Below, piece by piece: positions 46,332 through 56,035 of a stretch of DNA of 64,000 bases. A model generated the notes under the pieces. The model ran no database searches. It was not told where the DNA came from and saw nothing but the letters and a program-made list of their open reading frames with translations. Numbering within the stretch: the first letter of the stretch is position 1; every line of letters starts with the position of its first letter. Source of the stretch: Bacteroidales bacterium (GTDB lineage: Bacteria > Bacteroidota > Bacteroidia > Bacteroidales > WCHB1-69); the NCBI GenBank assembly GCA_016285145.1, contig JAEEQE010000001.1:62001-126000 (forward strand). The letters run 5' to 3'. A program made the position numbers and the translations under genes.

Positions 46332-46347
46332 TGCAAAATCTGTGCCA
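46332..46347 (-). promoter_or_regulatory. Sigma-54-like -24/-12 promoter of groES-groEL
   Basis: Minus-strand TGGCACAGATTTTGCA: the GG and GC pairs are exactly 10 bases apart as in the sigma-54 consensus TGGCAC-N5-TTGCA. Transcription would begin near 46321, giving a leader of about 50 bases. No TAnnTTTG box was found in this upstream region. Inference from pattern only. Confidence 0.5.
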
Positions 46348-46362
46348 AAACGTTTTTTGATG

Positions 46363-46407
46363 TGACAGTTTGTCAATGTGTCATTATGGCCTACGCCAAA
46401 TCTGACA
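46363..46407. promoter_or_regulatory. TGACA/TGTCA palindrome cluster upstream of groES
   Basis: TGACA-GTT-TGTCA at 46363-46375 is a perfect inverted repeat, followed by another TGTCA at 46379-46383 and TGACA at 46403-46407. It lies 16-60 bases upstream of the sigma-54-like site, where enhancer-binding proteins or a repressor could bind. Confidence 0.4.
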
Positions 46408-46474
46408 GGGATGCCGATACTTTAAACCTATAATATTTTTGAAGGGCGGAATAGAATATTTAAAGAATTTTATG

Positions 46475-46482
46475 TAGATTTG
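46475..46482 (+). promoter_or_regulatory. Promoter -7 box of the C10 protease gene
   Basis: TAGATTTG followed by C. It implies a start of transcription near 46489, which excludes an in-frame ATG at 46480 and supports the ATG at 46516. Confidence 0.55.
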
Positions 46483-46515
46483 CAATTCTTACAAAACAGA
46501 CAAACAATCTTTATT

Positions 46516-48444
46516 ATGAATGTTTTACGACTTTTTCTTCGAACGTTGTTAACCGGATTTCTCACATGTATAATCTTTTCAACGAATGCACATCCCGTGG
46601 ATTCGGCCACAGCAGAAATTGTGGGGCGGAATTTTATGATGCAACAGCAGAAGCAGGCTCTGAATGGACGGATGATTTATGCGGGTCGTTATGTGGATGA
46701 CCAGGGCACGCCAGTTTGTCATGTTTTTAATATTATTGATAATCAGGGTTTTGTGTTGGTGTCCTCGGATGATGTGAGTTTGCCGGTCTTGGGTTACGCC
46801 TTGGATGGCCAATGTTTGCCGTCGCAATTGCCACCCCCGGTTAGTGCTTGGATGGATGATTACGGACGTCAAATACGTCAGGGAATTGCTGCCGAGGCAG
46901 AAGGCCGTGGGCCGGATGCGGATGTGCGTTCGATGTGGATACAGCTACTCAACAACACATACAAGCCTTCTCGTACGCGTTCGGTGTCCCCGTTGGTCAC
47001 TTCAACATGGTCGCAAGGCGAGCCCTATAACTGCCTGTGCCCGGTGATTTCCGGCGCGCATGCGCCCGTAGGTTGCGTGGCGTTAGCCATGGGACAGTTG
47101 ATGCGCTATTATCAACATCCTCAGCAGGGCTATGGGCAGCACAGCTATGTACACAACCTCTCCGCCAGCGGCTATGGCGACTTGGGCCGGATCTCAGCCA
47201 ACTTCGGCACGGCCAACTACCAATATGCCGCCATGCCCGATGTGCTGGACGCCAATTCCTACCAGCAACAGAAGGAACAGGTTGGACAACTGCTGTATCA
47301 TTGCGGCATCAGTGTCAATATGATGTACGCCGAAACCCATAGCAGCTCCTATATGAATATGGTTGGAGATGCTCTGAATGCCTATTTTGGATACACTTTG
47401 GGACATTTTCGGCAAAAAAACTCCTACACCGAAGCGCAATGGAAAACAATGCTGAAGAACGAGTTGGATGACGGACATCCGGTCTTCTATCGTGGACAGG
47501 GATCTAATGGAGGACATTCCTTCCTTTGTGTGGGCTACGACTCGCAAGACTATTTCTATTTCAATTGGGGCTGGGGAAGCAACCATGACGGCTATTTTGC
47601 CCTGTCGGCATTGAATCCATCCACGTATGATTTCACGACTGGACAATGTGCAGTGTTCGGGGTCCGGCCCGATCCCTGCTACCCCTATTTTAATGCTACT
47701 ATCACGGGCAACACCGTCTTGGATCATGCAGGGTTAAGTACGACGCTTACTGCTACGGGCGGTGTGTCGTATCAATGGAACACGGGCGAGAACACTGCTT
47801 CCATAACGGTGTCGCCGACCCGCCCGACACAATATAACGTCACGGTCACCAACGCGTCCGGCTGCCAGCGGGTGTGCTCCACGTGGGTGACCTTTGCGGA
47901 TGCCTGTTCGCTTACCTTTGAAATGCACGACAGGGCTGGTAACGGCTGGGAAGATAACGCCATCGTGGTGCTGCAGCAGGATGAGCCGATAGATACGGTG
48001 ACCCTTTCCATGCTGGACGGCTTTGAAGGCGTGGCCGAAGTTCTGGTGGCTTCAGGTGACCTTTCGTTGAAGTGGATTCATGGTTATCATGGCGACGAAT
48101 GTACCTTTATCGTGCAGGGACGCGATTTCCAGTACTCAGGTAATGGTCCCATGTCCAATGGCGTTTTTTCAAGCACGATAATGCGCTGTACCGATAATTG
48201 GGCGGTGGAGAATCATTCGGAGGACGATTTTTTTACCATTCATCCAAATCCGACATCCGGCTATGTGTGGGTGGCTGGTGTCAAACCGGAAGCCGAAATC
48301 CGTGTGTACGACTTGTGCGGACGTTGCATGATGACCTCGCACCAGCCATCAGTGGATATGCAACCCTTTGCGCCGGGCATTTATTTGCTCGAAATTCATT
48401 GTGACGGCCAGGCCCCTGTGGCTCGGAAAGTGATTCGCAAGTAA
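46516..48444 (+). CDS. Type IX secreted C10-family (streptopain-like) cysteine protease
   Basis: 642 residues. A signal peptide is followed by a propeptide-like region (SATAEIVGRNFMMQQQKQ, VLVSSDDVSLPVLGYALDG) as in streptopain and the prtT/periodontain group. Catalytic Cys187 is in PVGCVALAMGQLMRYY and His334 in GGHSFLCVGYD, with YFYFNWGWGSNHDGYF after it. The C-terminal half has Ig-like and beta domains and ends in a type IX sorting domain (FFTIHPNPTSGYVWVAG...GIYLLEI). It is an exported protease, likely for host or dietary protein, in keeping with amino acid fermentation (inference). Confidence 0.9.
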   Translation: MNVLRLFLRTLLTGFLTCIIFSTNAHPVDSATAEIVGRNFMMQQQKQALNGRMIYAGRYVDDQGTPVCHVFNIIDNQGFVLVSSDDVSLPVLGYALDGQCLPSQLPPPVSAWMDDYGRQIRQGIAAEAEGRGPDADVRSMWIQLLNNTYKPSRTRSVSPLVTSTWSQGEPYNCLCPVISGAHAPVGCVALAMGQLMRYYQHPQQGYGQHSYVHNLSASGYGDLGRISANFGTANYQYAAMPDVLDANSYQQQKEQVGQLLYHCGISVNMMYAETHSSSYMNMVGDALNAYFGYTLGHFRQKNSYTEAQWKTMLKNELDDGHPVFYRGQGSNGGHSFLCVGYDSQDYFYFNWGWGSNHDGYFALSALNPSTYDFTTGQCAVFGVRPDPCYPYFNATITGNTVLDHAGLSTTLTATGGVSYQWNTGENTASITVSPTRPTQYNVTVTNASGCQRVCSTWVTFADACSLTFEMHDRAGNGWEDNAIVVLQQDEPIDTVTLSMLDGFEGVAEVLVASGDLSLKWIHGYHGDECTFIVQGRDFQYSGNGPMSNGVFSSTIMRCTDNWAVENHSEDDFFTIHPNPTSGYVWVAGVKPEAEIRVYDLCGRCMMTSHQPSVDMQPFAPGIYLLEIHCDGQAPVARKVIRK

Positions 48445-48494
48445 AGCTTGTCGTGTGATTAAATTATCTTTAAAACCATTAAACCTAAAATAAA

Positions 48495-51400
48495 ATGAAC
48501 AAATTTACTCATTTACACGTCCATACACAATATTCGATTTTGGATGGCATGTCCAAGATTCCCGATCTGGTGGGGAAATGTCTTCGTGTAGGCATGAATT
48601 CCATGGCTGTAACGGACCATGGGAACATGTTCGGAATCAAGGAGTATTTCGATTTTGTGGATAAACATAATAAGAAGGTAAAGGATGACATCAAGGAGAA
48701 GGAGACAGAGTTGGAGAAACTTACGGATGCGGATGCCGTGGCAGAATGTCAAAGCAAGATCGCGGAGTTGAAATCCAAAATCTTCAAGCCTATCTTCGGC
48801 TGCGAGGCATATATGGCCCGTATTACACAAACCAACCCTACGGGCAGCCGATTGGTGCATGAACATAAAGAGAACAGCAGCGGATACCATTTGATTCTGC
48901 TTGCAAAAAATGAAACCGGCTATCATAATCTTTGCAAAATCGTTTCCAGTGCCTGGACAGATGGTTTTTATTCCCGTCCCCGCATTGACCGGGAATTGCT
49001 GCAGCAATATCATGAAGGGCTCATTGTCTCGTCTGCCTGTCTGGCTGGCGAGGTGCCGAAAGCATTGTTGAACAATGATTATGAAAAGGCCAAGGAGGCC
49101 GTTTTGTGGTTCAAGAATCTTTTTGGCGATGACTATTATTTGGAACTCCAACGTCATAAGACTGACAAACCGGGCGGAGATCGAATGGTGTATGAGCACC
49201 AACAAATTGTGAATGAGGGTATTAAGAGATTGGCGGTGGAGACAGGCACAAAGATGATAGCCACCAACGATGTGCATTTTGTGGAGGAGGAACATGCCGA
49301 GGCCCACGACCGTCTCATCTGCCTGAGCACAGGCCGCAAGGTGGACGACGCAGACCGTTTGCATTACACCAAGCAAGAGTGGCTGAAGTCGCCGGAGGAG
49401 ATGGCGGCCATCTTTGCGGATGTGCCGGAGGCTTTGGAAAACACGCAGGAAATTGTGGACAAGGTTGAGTTCTTCAAACTCAAACATGCGCCCATTATGC
49501 CGATGTTTGACATTCCCGCCGATTTCGGCACCGAAGAGGAGTATCGTCAAAAATACTCGGAAGAGGACCTGCGTGCCGAATTTGAACCCGATGAGGCCAG
49601 CAAAGGGCGCATCGAGAAGCTCGGCGGATTGGAACGGGTGTACCGTATCAAACTGGAAGCCGACTATTTGCGGAAGCTTACCTTGGATGGCGCGGTCAAA
49701 CGTTACGGGGATCCTATCCCGGAGGATATCATGGAACGTATCGACTTCGAGCTCGGCGTGATGCGTAATATGGGCTTCCCCGGATACTTCCTCATTGTGC
49801 AGGACTTCATCGCAGCCGCCCGCAATATGGGTATCTCTGTAGGGCCAGGACGTGGGTCCGCCGCCGGCTCGGTGGTGGCTTACTGCCTGAAGATCACGGA
49901 TGTGGATCCGCTGAAATACGACTTGCTGTTTGAGCGATTCCTGAACCCCGACCGTATTTCCCTCCCTGATATTGACGTTGACTTCGATGACGAGGGCCGC
50001 TATCGCATCTTGGACTGGATTACACAGAAGTACGGCAAGGAAAAAGTGGCGCATATTATCACTTACGGCACGATGGCCACGAAGTCCAGCATCAAGGATG
50101 TGGCCCGCGTGCAAGGTTTGGAGGTGGAGAAATCCAACCGCTTGGCCAAGATGATCCCCGACAAATTCCCGGAGGACCCTAAGACAAAAAAAGCTCCCAA
50201 GGTGAACTTGGAAAACTGTCTGGAAATGGTCCCCGAATTGAAAAAGGAGTATGAAGAGGGCGATCCAAAGGTCCATGACATTCTGAAATACGCCACCCAG
50301 CTGGAAGGGACAGTGCGTCAGACCGGCATTCATGCCTGCGGTATCATCATCGGCGCTGATGACCTCACCAACTTCGCGCCGCTCTCCACCGTCAAGGATA
50401 AGGACACGAAAGAGGATATCATCGTCACACAATACGAAGGCTCTGTGATAGAGGATGTTGGTTTGATTAAGATGGACTTCTTAGGGTTGAAAACCTTGAC
50501 CATCATCAAAGAAACCCTTTCCAATATCAAGAAATCCAAGGGGGTGGATGTTGATATTGACTCGATTCCCATTGACGATCCGCTGACCTACGAGCTTTAT
50601 TGTGCCGGCGACACGGTGGCCACGTTCCAGTTTGAATCCCCCGGTATGCAGAAATATCTCAAAGAGCTGAAACCGAGCAAGTTCGAAGATTTGATTGCTA
50701 TGAATGCCTTGTACCGTCCGGGGCCGATGGATTATATACCTCAGTTTATTGACCGGAAGCAGGGTAGGGAGGAGATCAAGTACGACATCCCAGTTATGGA
50801 GAAATATCTCAAGGATACCTATGGCATCACCGTTTATCAGGAGCAGGTGATGCTGCTGTCGCGATTGTTGGCCAACTTTACACGAGGCGAGTCTGACACG
50901 CTTCGTAAGGCTATGGGTAAAAAACAGATAGCCAAGATGTTGGAGCTCAAGGACAAGTTCTTGGTGCAGGGCAAGGCCAACGGATATGAGGAGAGTGTGC
51001 TGGAGAAGATCTGGGCCGATTGGGAAAAATTCGCATCCTACGCCTTCAACAAGTCGCATGCCACCTGCTATTCTTGGGTTGCCTATCAGACGGCTTATCT
51101 CAAAGCTCATTTCCGGGCCGAATTCATGGCCGCCAACTTGACCAACAACATCAGTGACATCACGACCATCAGCGAATATATTGAGGATGCCCACAAGCAT
51201 GGCATTCAGGTGCTGGGTCCCAGCATCAACGAATCGGACCAGACGTTCACGGTGGACAAGAACGGCGACATCCGGTTCGGTTTGGCCGCGTTGAAGGGTG
51301 TGGGCAACAGTGCCGCCAACAGCATTGTGGAGGAACGTCAGCAGAACGGACCGTTTACCGATATCTTCGATTTTGTGTCGCGTGTGAACCTGCGCAACTG

Positions 51401-52325
51401 CAACAAGCGCTGTATTGAAACCCTGGCTGAGGCCGGCGCGTTTGACTGCTTCGGCAATATCCACCGAGCCCAGTTCTTCATTTCCCAAGATGGCAAAACG
51501 AATTTTGTGGACAAGCTGATCGCCTACGCCACGAAGAAGCAGAATGGCCCGCAGGACCAGTTCTCCATCTTCGATATGGATGAGGCCGTGCAGGAGGAAT
51601 CCAACCCCGAAATTCCCTATTGTGAGCCGTGGACCACCTACGAGCAGGTGCGGCACGAGCGCGAAATCGCCGGTTTCTATATCTCGGGGCACCCGCTGGA
51701 CGACTATAAGCCCATCATCAAGAATTACACTAATGTGAATCTTACCGACTTGGCGGACATTCCGACTATGGAAAAAAAATTCGGCAATGGGAAGCCATTC
51801 AGTTTCGTGGGATTGGTGAGCGATGTGGTTTCCGGCCAGACCCGCACCAACCGCGAGTTTGGCAAGGTGACGTTGGAAGATCAGTATGGGACTTGGCAGT
51901 GGGCTATGTTCGGCAATAATTTCACCCAATACCAGCACCTTTTCCAACAGGGAAAACGCCTGTTCATTAAGGCCGCCCTCGATATTAAAATGTGGAAGAA
52001 AAAAGACGAAAAAGGGGAAGAAAAGGAGGAAAAGAGAATCGACTTCAAGCCGTTGAAAATCATATATCTGGAAGATGCTTACGAGCAACTGTGTTCGGAA
52101 GTGACTTTGCAGGTGAGCATCAAGGATGTGAGCCGGGATTTGGCGATGGAGATAAAGGAGCTGTTGGCCAAACATCCGGGTACCGTGCCGTTTAATCTCC
52201 GCATTTTCGAAAAGGGTGGGGTGTTCTATGCCGACTTCTTTAATTTTTCCACTAAAGTGAATCCGGAATCTTTGTTGGGGGATTTAGATCATCTTTCTAT
52301 AAATTATAATGTTGAATTGAAATAA
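48495..52325 (+). CDS. dnaE: DNA polymerase III alpha subunit
   Basis: 1276 residues, usual size for this phylum. The replicative polymerase subunit. The PHP domain is at the N-terminus (FTHLHVHTQYSILDGMSK, MAVTDHGNMFG), the catalytic palm has GPGRGSAAGSVVAY and LPDIDVDFDDEGRYRI (about residues 490-510) with the metal aspartates, followed by helix-hairpin-helix and OB domains (FSFVGLVSDVVSGQT). It is followed after 11 bases by a membrane protein gene. Confidence 0.97.
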   Translation: MNKFTHLHVHTQYSILDGMSKIPDLVGKCLRVGMNSMAVTDHGNMFGIKEYFDFVDKHNKKVKDDIKEKETELEKLTDADAVAECQSKIAELKSKIFKPIFGCEAYMARITQTNPTGSRLVHEHKENSSGYHLILLAKNETGYHNLCKIVSSAWTDGFYSRPRIDRELLQQYHEGLIVSSACLAGEVPKALLNNDYEKAKEAVLWFKNLFGDDYYLELQRHKTDKPGGDRMVYEHQQIVNEGIKRLAVETGTKMIATNDVHFVEEEHAEAHDRLICLSTGRKVDDADRLHYTKQEWLKSPEEMAAIFADVPEALENTQEIVDKVEFFKLKHAPIMPMFDIPADFGTEEEYRQKYSEEDLRAEFEPDEASKGRIEKLGGLERVYRIKLEADYLRKLTLDGAVKRYGDPIPEDIMERIDFELGVMRNMGFPGYFLIVQDFIAAARNMGISVGPGRGSAAGSVVAYCLKITDVDPLKYDLLFERFLNPDRISLPDIDVDFDDEGRYRILDWITQKYGKEKVAHIITYGTMATKSSIKDVARVQGLEVEKSNRLAKMIPDKFPEDPKTKKAPKVNLENCLEMVPELKKEYEEGDPKVHDILKYATQLEGTVRQTGIHACGIIIGADDLTNFAPLSTVKDKDTKEDIIVTQYEGSVIEDVGLIKMDFLGLKTLTIIKETLSNIKKSKGVDVDIDSIPIDDPLTYELYCAGDTVATFQFESPGMQKYLKELKPSKFEDLIAMNALYRPGPMDYIPQFIDRKQGREEIKYDIPVMEKYLKDTYGITVYQEQVMLLSRLLANFTRGESDTLRKAMGKKQIAKMLELKDKFLVQGKANGYEESVLEKIWADWEKFASYAFNKSHATCYSWVAYQTAYLKAHFRAEFMAANLTNNISDITTISEYIEDAHKHGIQVLGPSINESDQTFTVDKNGDIRFGLAALKGVGNSAANSIVEERQQNGPFTDIFDFVSRVNLRNCNKRCIETLAEAGAFDCFGNIHRAQFFISQDGKTNFVDKLIAYATKKQNGPQDQFSIFDMDEAVQEESNPEIPYCEPWTTYEQVRHEREIAGFYISGHPLDDYKPIIKNYTNVNLTDLADIPTMEKKFGNGKPFSFVGLVSDVVSGQTRTNREFGKVTLEDQYGTWQWAMFGNNFTQYQHLFQQGKRLFIKAALDIKMWKKKDEKGEEKEEKRIDFKPLKIIYLEDAYEQLCSEVTLQVSIKDVSRDLAMEIKELLAKHPGTVPFNLRIFEKGGVFYADFFNFSTKVNPESLLGDLDHLSINYNVELK

Positions 52326-52336
52326 AACAATGAGTA

Positions 52337-53596
52337 GTGGATGCTTTTTTTCGCTATAGTAAAACATTTTTTCTGTTGATAGGGACGTTTGTCCTCTGTG
52401 CCCTTTTGTCGTGTGTGTTGCCCAATAAGCTGATACATAGGCATATAGTGGATTCTGTGCCTGCATTTATGGAAGAGGGCGATTATCCCCGGGCCATCAT
52501 CCGAAGCCAGTCCTGCCAGATGGATAATTTCACGGACGCTCTGATCTTGGACATGGCCTATTATATAGACCGTGACGACCTTGCCAACTCGATGTTCGCG
52601 CCGCCGTACGCGGCGCGCGACCGCATTATGCACACCAATCTGCAGTTGATGGTGGAAGGGGCCATCACCCCCCAGATATACTATTCGCGCTATTGGCATG
52701 GTGCCACCTTTCTGACACGATTCCTGCTGGTGGTTGGCGATTACACCATGGTACGCTATTTCCTGTATGTGCTGACCTCTCTGTTGCTGCTGGTTACATG
52801 CTGTGTCTTGTACCGACAGGCGGGGCTCCCTTTGACGGTCGGGTTCTTTTCGGGTTTCATCCTGTTGTACGGCTTCGTCACACAATTCTCGGTGCAGTTC
52901 GCCACGGACATTATCCTGTCTCTTCTTTTTGTCATTCTGGTATGCTGGCATCATAGTCGGTTTGAGAAGGTGGCATGGCTGTTGTTTGTGGACGGTTGCG
53001 TCACCTGCTTTCTCGATCTTCTGACCGCTCCGATGCTGACAGTGGGGATGCCTATGCTGGTGTACATCATGCTGACGCAACGCCGTCATCGCAATGCGGA
53101 GTGGCGGGTGTGCGCGAAAGATGTCGTTGTGCCCTCCGTACTATGGGGGGTGGGCTATTCCCTGACTTGGTTTTCCAAATGGGTGTTGGCATCCATCTTT
53201 ACAGATGAACCGGCTATCCGTGACGGCATCTCCCAGTTTCTGTTCCGCTCCGGGACCGATGACGGGTTTTCCCGTTGGGATGCGCTGTGCTCGAATGTTC
53301 ACATGCTCCCCGGTACCACGCTCATTTGCTGGCTGATTGTGTTGGCCATCCCCGCCATTGTCGCTTTTCATGCAAAGAATTATAAAAGCGTCATATTGCT
53401 GATCCCGTTTGCCGTGCTGCCGTATCTATGGTATCTGTTTGCCGCCAATCACTCCTATATTCACAGCTGGTTCACCTATCGTGACCAGATGTTGACCGTC
53501 TCTGCCTTGTCGGTTGGCCTTGTCATGCTCGCCGACTGGTCTAAAATCAAAGTATGGTGCAGAACACGTTCTGAAAAAAAACATAAATCGTTATGA
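52337..53596 (+). CDS. Polytopic membrane protein of unknown function
   Basis: 419 residues with about ten hydrophobic segments and a long extracytoplasmic loop after the first (about residues 30-125). The layout, one helix then a large loop then a bundle of helices, is like GT-C glycosyltransferases, but the loop motif is not clear, so no function is assigned. The start is a GTG at 52337. An ATG at 52330 in another frame would join this frame if the T7 run at 52345-52351 had six bases. Its stop overlaps the nfeD start (ATGA); the following glycosyltransferase may act with it. Confidence 0.6.
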   Translation: MDAFFRYSKTFFLLIGTFVLCALLSCVLPNKLIHRHIVDSVPAFMEEGDYPRAIIRSQSCQMDNFTDALILDMAYYIDRDDLANSMFAPPYAARDRIMHTNLQLMVEGAITPQIYYSRYWHGATFLTRFLLVVGDYTMVRYFLYVLTSLLLLVTCCVLYRQAGLPLTVGFFSGFILLYGFVTQFSVQFATDIILSLLFVILVCWHHSRFEKVAWLLFVDGCVTCFLDLLTAPMLTVGMPMLVYIMLTQRRHRNAEWRVCAKDVVVPSVLWGVGYSLTWFSKWVLASIFTDEPAIRDGISQFLFRSGTDDGFSRWDALCSNVHMLPGTTLICWLIVLAIPAIVAFHAKNYKSVILLIPFAVLPYLWYLFAANHSYIHSWFTYRDQMLTVSALSVGLVMLADWSKIKVWCRTRSEKKHKSL

Positions 53597-54957
53597 AGCA
53601 GTTTTTTGGTTCAAAAGTTTCCTTTTTGTTAATCCTGTTGTGTCTTTTGGCACAAATGGTTATGGCGCAGGATGCTGTGAAAGTTTACTATTATAAAATT
53701 GATGATAACATTGCCAAGCCCGCGCAGCGCAAGACGGAGAAGGCTGTGAAGGATGCCGAGGCGATGAAGGCGGATTATATCCTGCTGGAACTGAATACCT
53801 TTGGTGGGGAGTTGGATGCCGCCGACAAGATTCGCACGCTGCTCCTCAACGCACCGATGCCCACGATGGTCTGGGTGAACAACAACGCGGCCTCGGCGGG
53901 CGCACTCATTTCCATCGCGTGCGACAGCATCTATATGGCCTCCGGCTCCTCGTTAGGAGCGGCCTCTGTAGTCAACCAGCAGGGGGAGGTCATGCCCGAC
54001 AAGTACCAGTCGTACATGCGTTCGCTGATGCGTGCCACGGCGGAAAAAAACGGGCGAAATCCTGATGTGGCGCAGGCAATGGTGGACCCCGATGTGCGAG
54101 TGCGTGGCATTAGCGACAGCGGCAAGGTGCTGACATTCACCACGGAAGAGGCCCTTAAGAACGGCTTCTGCGAGGGCATGGCTGACAATCGTGAGGAAGT
54201 GCTCAAACAGGCGGGTCTGGAGCATAGCAAGGTGGAGGAACAGCATCTTTCCGGCATCGACAAGATTATCAATTTTTTAGTGAACCCCATTGTGAGCGGT
54301 ATCCTGATCATGTGCATCGTGGGCGGATTGTATTTTGAGCTGCAGTCGCCGGGATTGGGACTTCCGATAATCATCGCTATTATAGGAGCGTTGCTCTATT
54401 TTGCCCCGCATTATCTGGAAGGTTTGGCGGCGCATTGGGAGATACTGGTCTTTCTGGCGGGGGTGGTCCTGCTGATGTTGGAGTTCTTCGTCATTCCCGG
54501 CTTCGGGGTGGCGGGGGTGTCCGGCATTGTGCTCATCCTTGCCTCGCTGGTGTTGACCATGGTATTCAACGTGGGTTTCCATTTTCATTTCGACCCCAGC
54601 TTGGACGCCGCCGCCCAGATAGGACAGAGTACCGTGCTGGTGGTGGTGAGTGTGGTGGCAGGCTTCTTCCTGTCGCTGTGGCTCGCCAAGAAGGTCATCA
54701 CGGCCCAAACTCCATTCGGCACGATGGCCCTGAACACTGAACTCGACACCGACAAGGGCTTTATCTCGCAGGATATGCACCTGAAGCAGTATGTGGGTAG
54801 GGAGGCGGTGTCCGCCACCTTCATGCGCCCGGCAGGTAAAATCAATATTGATGGTGAGATATTGGAGGCCACCTCCGAGCATGGCCTGATAGACAAAGGC
54901 ACACCGGTAGTGGTGGTGAAATTTGAAAACGCCCAGCTGGTAGTCCGCAAACGTTAA
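53593..54957 (+). CDS. NfeD-family membrane serine protease
   Basis: 454 residues. A signal sequence precedes a ClpP-like domain with Ser in NNNAASAGALISIACD (about residues 95-110) and a lysine-containing helix (MRSLMRATAEKNGRNP, about 140-155) for a Ser-Lys pair, as in the long NfeD type. Then come four membrane segments (about 230-380) and a C-terminal OB-type NfeD domain (GKINIDGEILEATSEHGLI). Long NfeD proteases are thought to cut stomatin-like membrane partners; no stomatin gene is adjacent here. Coupled to the upstream membrane protein gene by ATGA. Confidence 0.9.
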   Translation: MKQFFGSKVSFLLILLCLLAQMVMAQDAVKVYYYKIDDNIAKPAQRKTEKAVKDAEAMKADYILLELNTFGGELDAADKIRTLLLNAPMPTMVWVNNNAASAGALISIACDSIYMASGSSLGAASVVNQQGEVMPDKYQSYMRSLMRATAEKNGRNPDVAQAMVDPDVRVRGISDSGKVLTFTTEEALKNGFCEGMADNREEVLKQAGLEHSKVEEQHLSGIDKIINFLVNPIVSGILIMCIVGGLYFELQSPGLGLPIIIAIIGALLYFAPHYLEGLAAHWEILVFLAGVVLLMLEFFVIPGFGVAGVSGIVLILASLVLTMVFNVGFHFHFDPSLDAAAQIGQSTVLVVVSVVAGFFLSLWLAKKVITAQTPFGTMALNTELDTDKGFISQDMHLKQYVGREAVSATFMRPAGKINIDGEILEATSEHGLIDKGTPVVVVKFENAQLVVRKR

Positions 54958-54978
54958 CTCTTTACTTTTATTAGGAAT

Positions 54979-55746
54979 ATGATGAATGAAACAGCTGACA
55001 TACGTGCCATTCTCCGCGACCTGCGTATCTGTGTGGTGATTCCCACCTACAACAATGCCGGCACGCTGTTGGAAGTCATACGAAACGTGTCGGAGTATTG
55101 TGCGGACATTTTCGTGGTGAACGACGGCTCCACGGATGCCACGCCGGAGCTTCTCAGCCGTCCGGATTTGCCGGCCACGGTGCTTGCGTACATGCCGAAC
55201 AAGGGGAAAGGTACGGCTTTGGTAACGGGATTCCGCGAGGCCTTGAAACGCGGGTTCCGTTACGCTATCACCATCGACTCCGACGGCCAGCATTATGCAA
55301 GCGACATCCAAGCCTTCGCGGAGACGGTTGCCTTGTACCCCGACGCGCTCATCATCGGCAGCCGGGGAATGAAACACGACAATATGCCGCAGAAGAACAC
55401 CTTTGCCAACAAGTTCTCCAATTTCTGGTTTGCGGTGCAGACGGGTCGGCGCCTGCCCGACACGCAGAGCGGATTCCGTCTTTATCCCTTGGACAAGATG
55501 GGCAGCATGCGCCTGCTTACCTCCCGCTATGAGGCGGAGCTGGAGATGCTGGTGCGCTCCGCTTGGCGTAACATACCGATCATAGCCATTCCAATACGGG
55601 TGTATTATCCTCCTGAAGGAGAGCGCGTTTCGCATTTCCGTCCGGCTAAGGATTTCACGCGCATCAGCCTGCTGAACACCTTTTTCTGTTTTGCCGCCTT
55701 GCTCTACGGCTACCCCTCGATGCTTGTTCGGAAGCTTTTAAATTAG
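54979..55746 (+). CDS. Family 2 glycosyltransferase, dolichyl-phosphate mannosyltransferase-like
   Basis: 255 residues. The GT2 core is seen in CVVIPTYNNAGTLLEVI (about residues 17-33), VVNDGSTDATPELL, YAITIDSDGQHY (DSDGQ metal site, about 93-104) and DTQSGFRLYPL. The C-terminus has one hydrophobic stretch (LLNTFFCFAALLYGYPSML). Such enzymes load a sugar on a polyprenyl phosphate; the unknown membrane protein two genes upstream could use the product. A second ATG follows the first directly. Confidence 0.87.
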   Translation: MMNETADIRAILRDLRICVVIPTYNNAGTLLEVIRNVSEYCADIFVVNDGSTDATPELLSRPDLPATVLAYMPNKGKGTALVTGFREALKRGFRYAITIDSDGQHYASDIQAFAETVALYPDALIIGSRGMKHDNMPQKNTFANKFSNFWFAVQTGRRLPDTQSGFRLYPLDKMGSMRLLTSRYEAELEMLVRSAWRNIPIIAIPIRVYYPPEGERVSHFRPAKDFTRISLLNTFFCFAALLYGYPSMLVRKLLN

Positions 55747-55747
55747 G

Positions 55748-55783
55748 ACTGGCCGTTGGCCTTTGGGAGTTAGCCGTTGGCTT
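55748..55783 (+). repeat. Left inverted repeat of the accessory island
   Basis: ACTGGCCGTTGGC, an 8-base spacer, then GTTAGCCGTTGGCTT. The complement occurs at 59563-59591 with the same two arms (13 and 15 bases identical) and a 1-base spacer. Confidence 0.7.
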
Positions 55784-55803
55784 TTGGCCGTTAACTAATG
55801 GCT

Positions 55804-55871
55804 TTTGTGCCGACAGCTATGGATGTCCGAAGGGACATAATCTTATTAACCTCATATAAGCGACTGGAGGG
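55804..55871 (+). repeat. Dispersed palindromic element, copy A
   Basis: About 68 bases starting TTTGTGCCGACAGCTATGG, with hairpin ATGTCC-GAAG-GGACAT and then TTATTAACC. It matches 59317-59385 with about 90% identity in the same direction. Its shape (a small hairpin plus a conserved tail in a non-coding gap) is that of a REP-type element. No transposase is beside it. Confidence 0.7.
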
Positions 55872-55908
55872 CGAGGCGGTTCATGCTGCGAAGATATAAA
55901 ATATTAGC

Positions 55909-55916
55909 TATTTTCG
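55909..55916 (+). promoter_or_regulatory. Possible -7 box before a 19-codon frame
   Basis: TATTTTCG, one base off consensus. It is followed 5 bases later by an ATG (55921) that opens a frame of 19 codons ending at 55980. Weak. Confidence 0.25.
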
Positions 55917-56010
55917 CGGCATGAAATTCTTGCAAACAGATCCGCAAAAGTCCATGTTACGATTTTTGGAGTATTTCTGAATCGTTTCTTGGCCGATTTC
56001 AAAAAAAATG

Positions 56011-56018
56011 TACTTTTG
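56011..56018 (+). promoter_or_regulatory. Promoter -7 box of the MNT-HEPN pair
   Basis: TACTTTTG followed by C, only 18 bases before the ATG at 56036, so the messenger would have a leader of about 11 bases. Confidence 0.55.
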
Positions 56019-56035
56019 CAAAAATTATACAGAAA

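Noticed and set aside
48513..50432. Long open frame opposite dnaE (639 codons) and another at 50481-52175
   Set aside because: Both are antisense shadows of the highly conserved dnaE codons.
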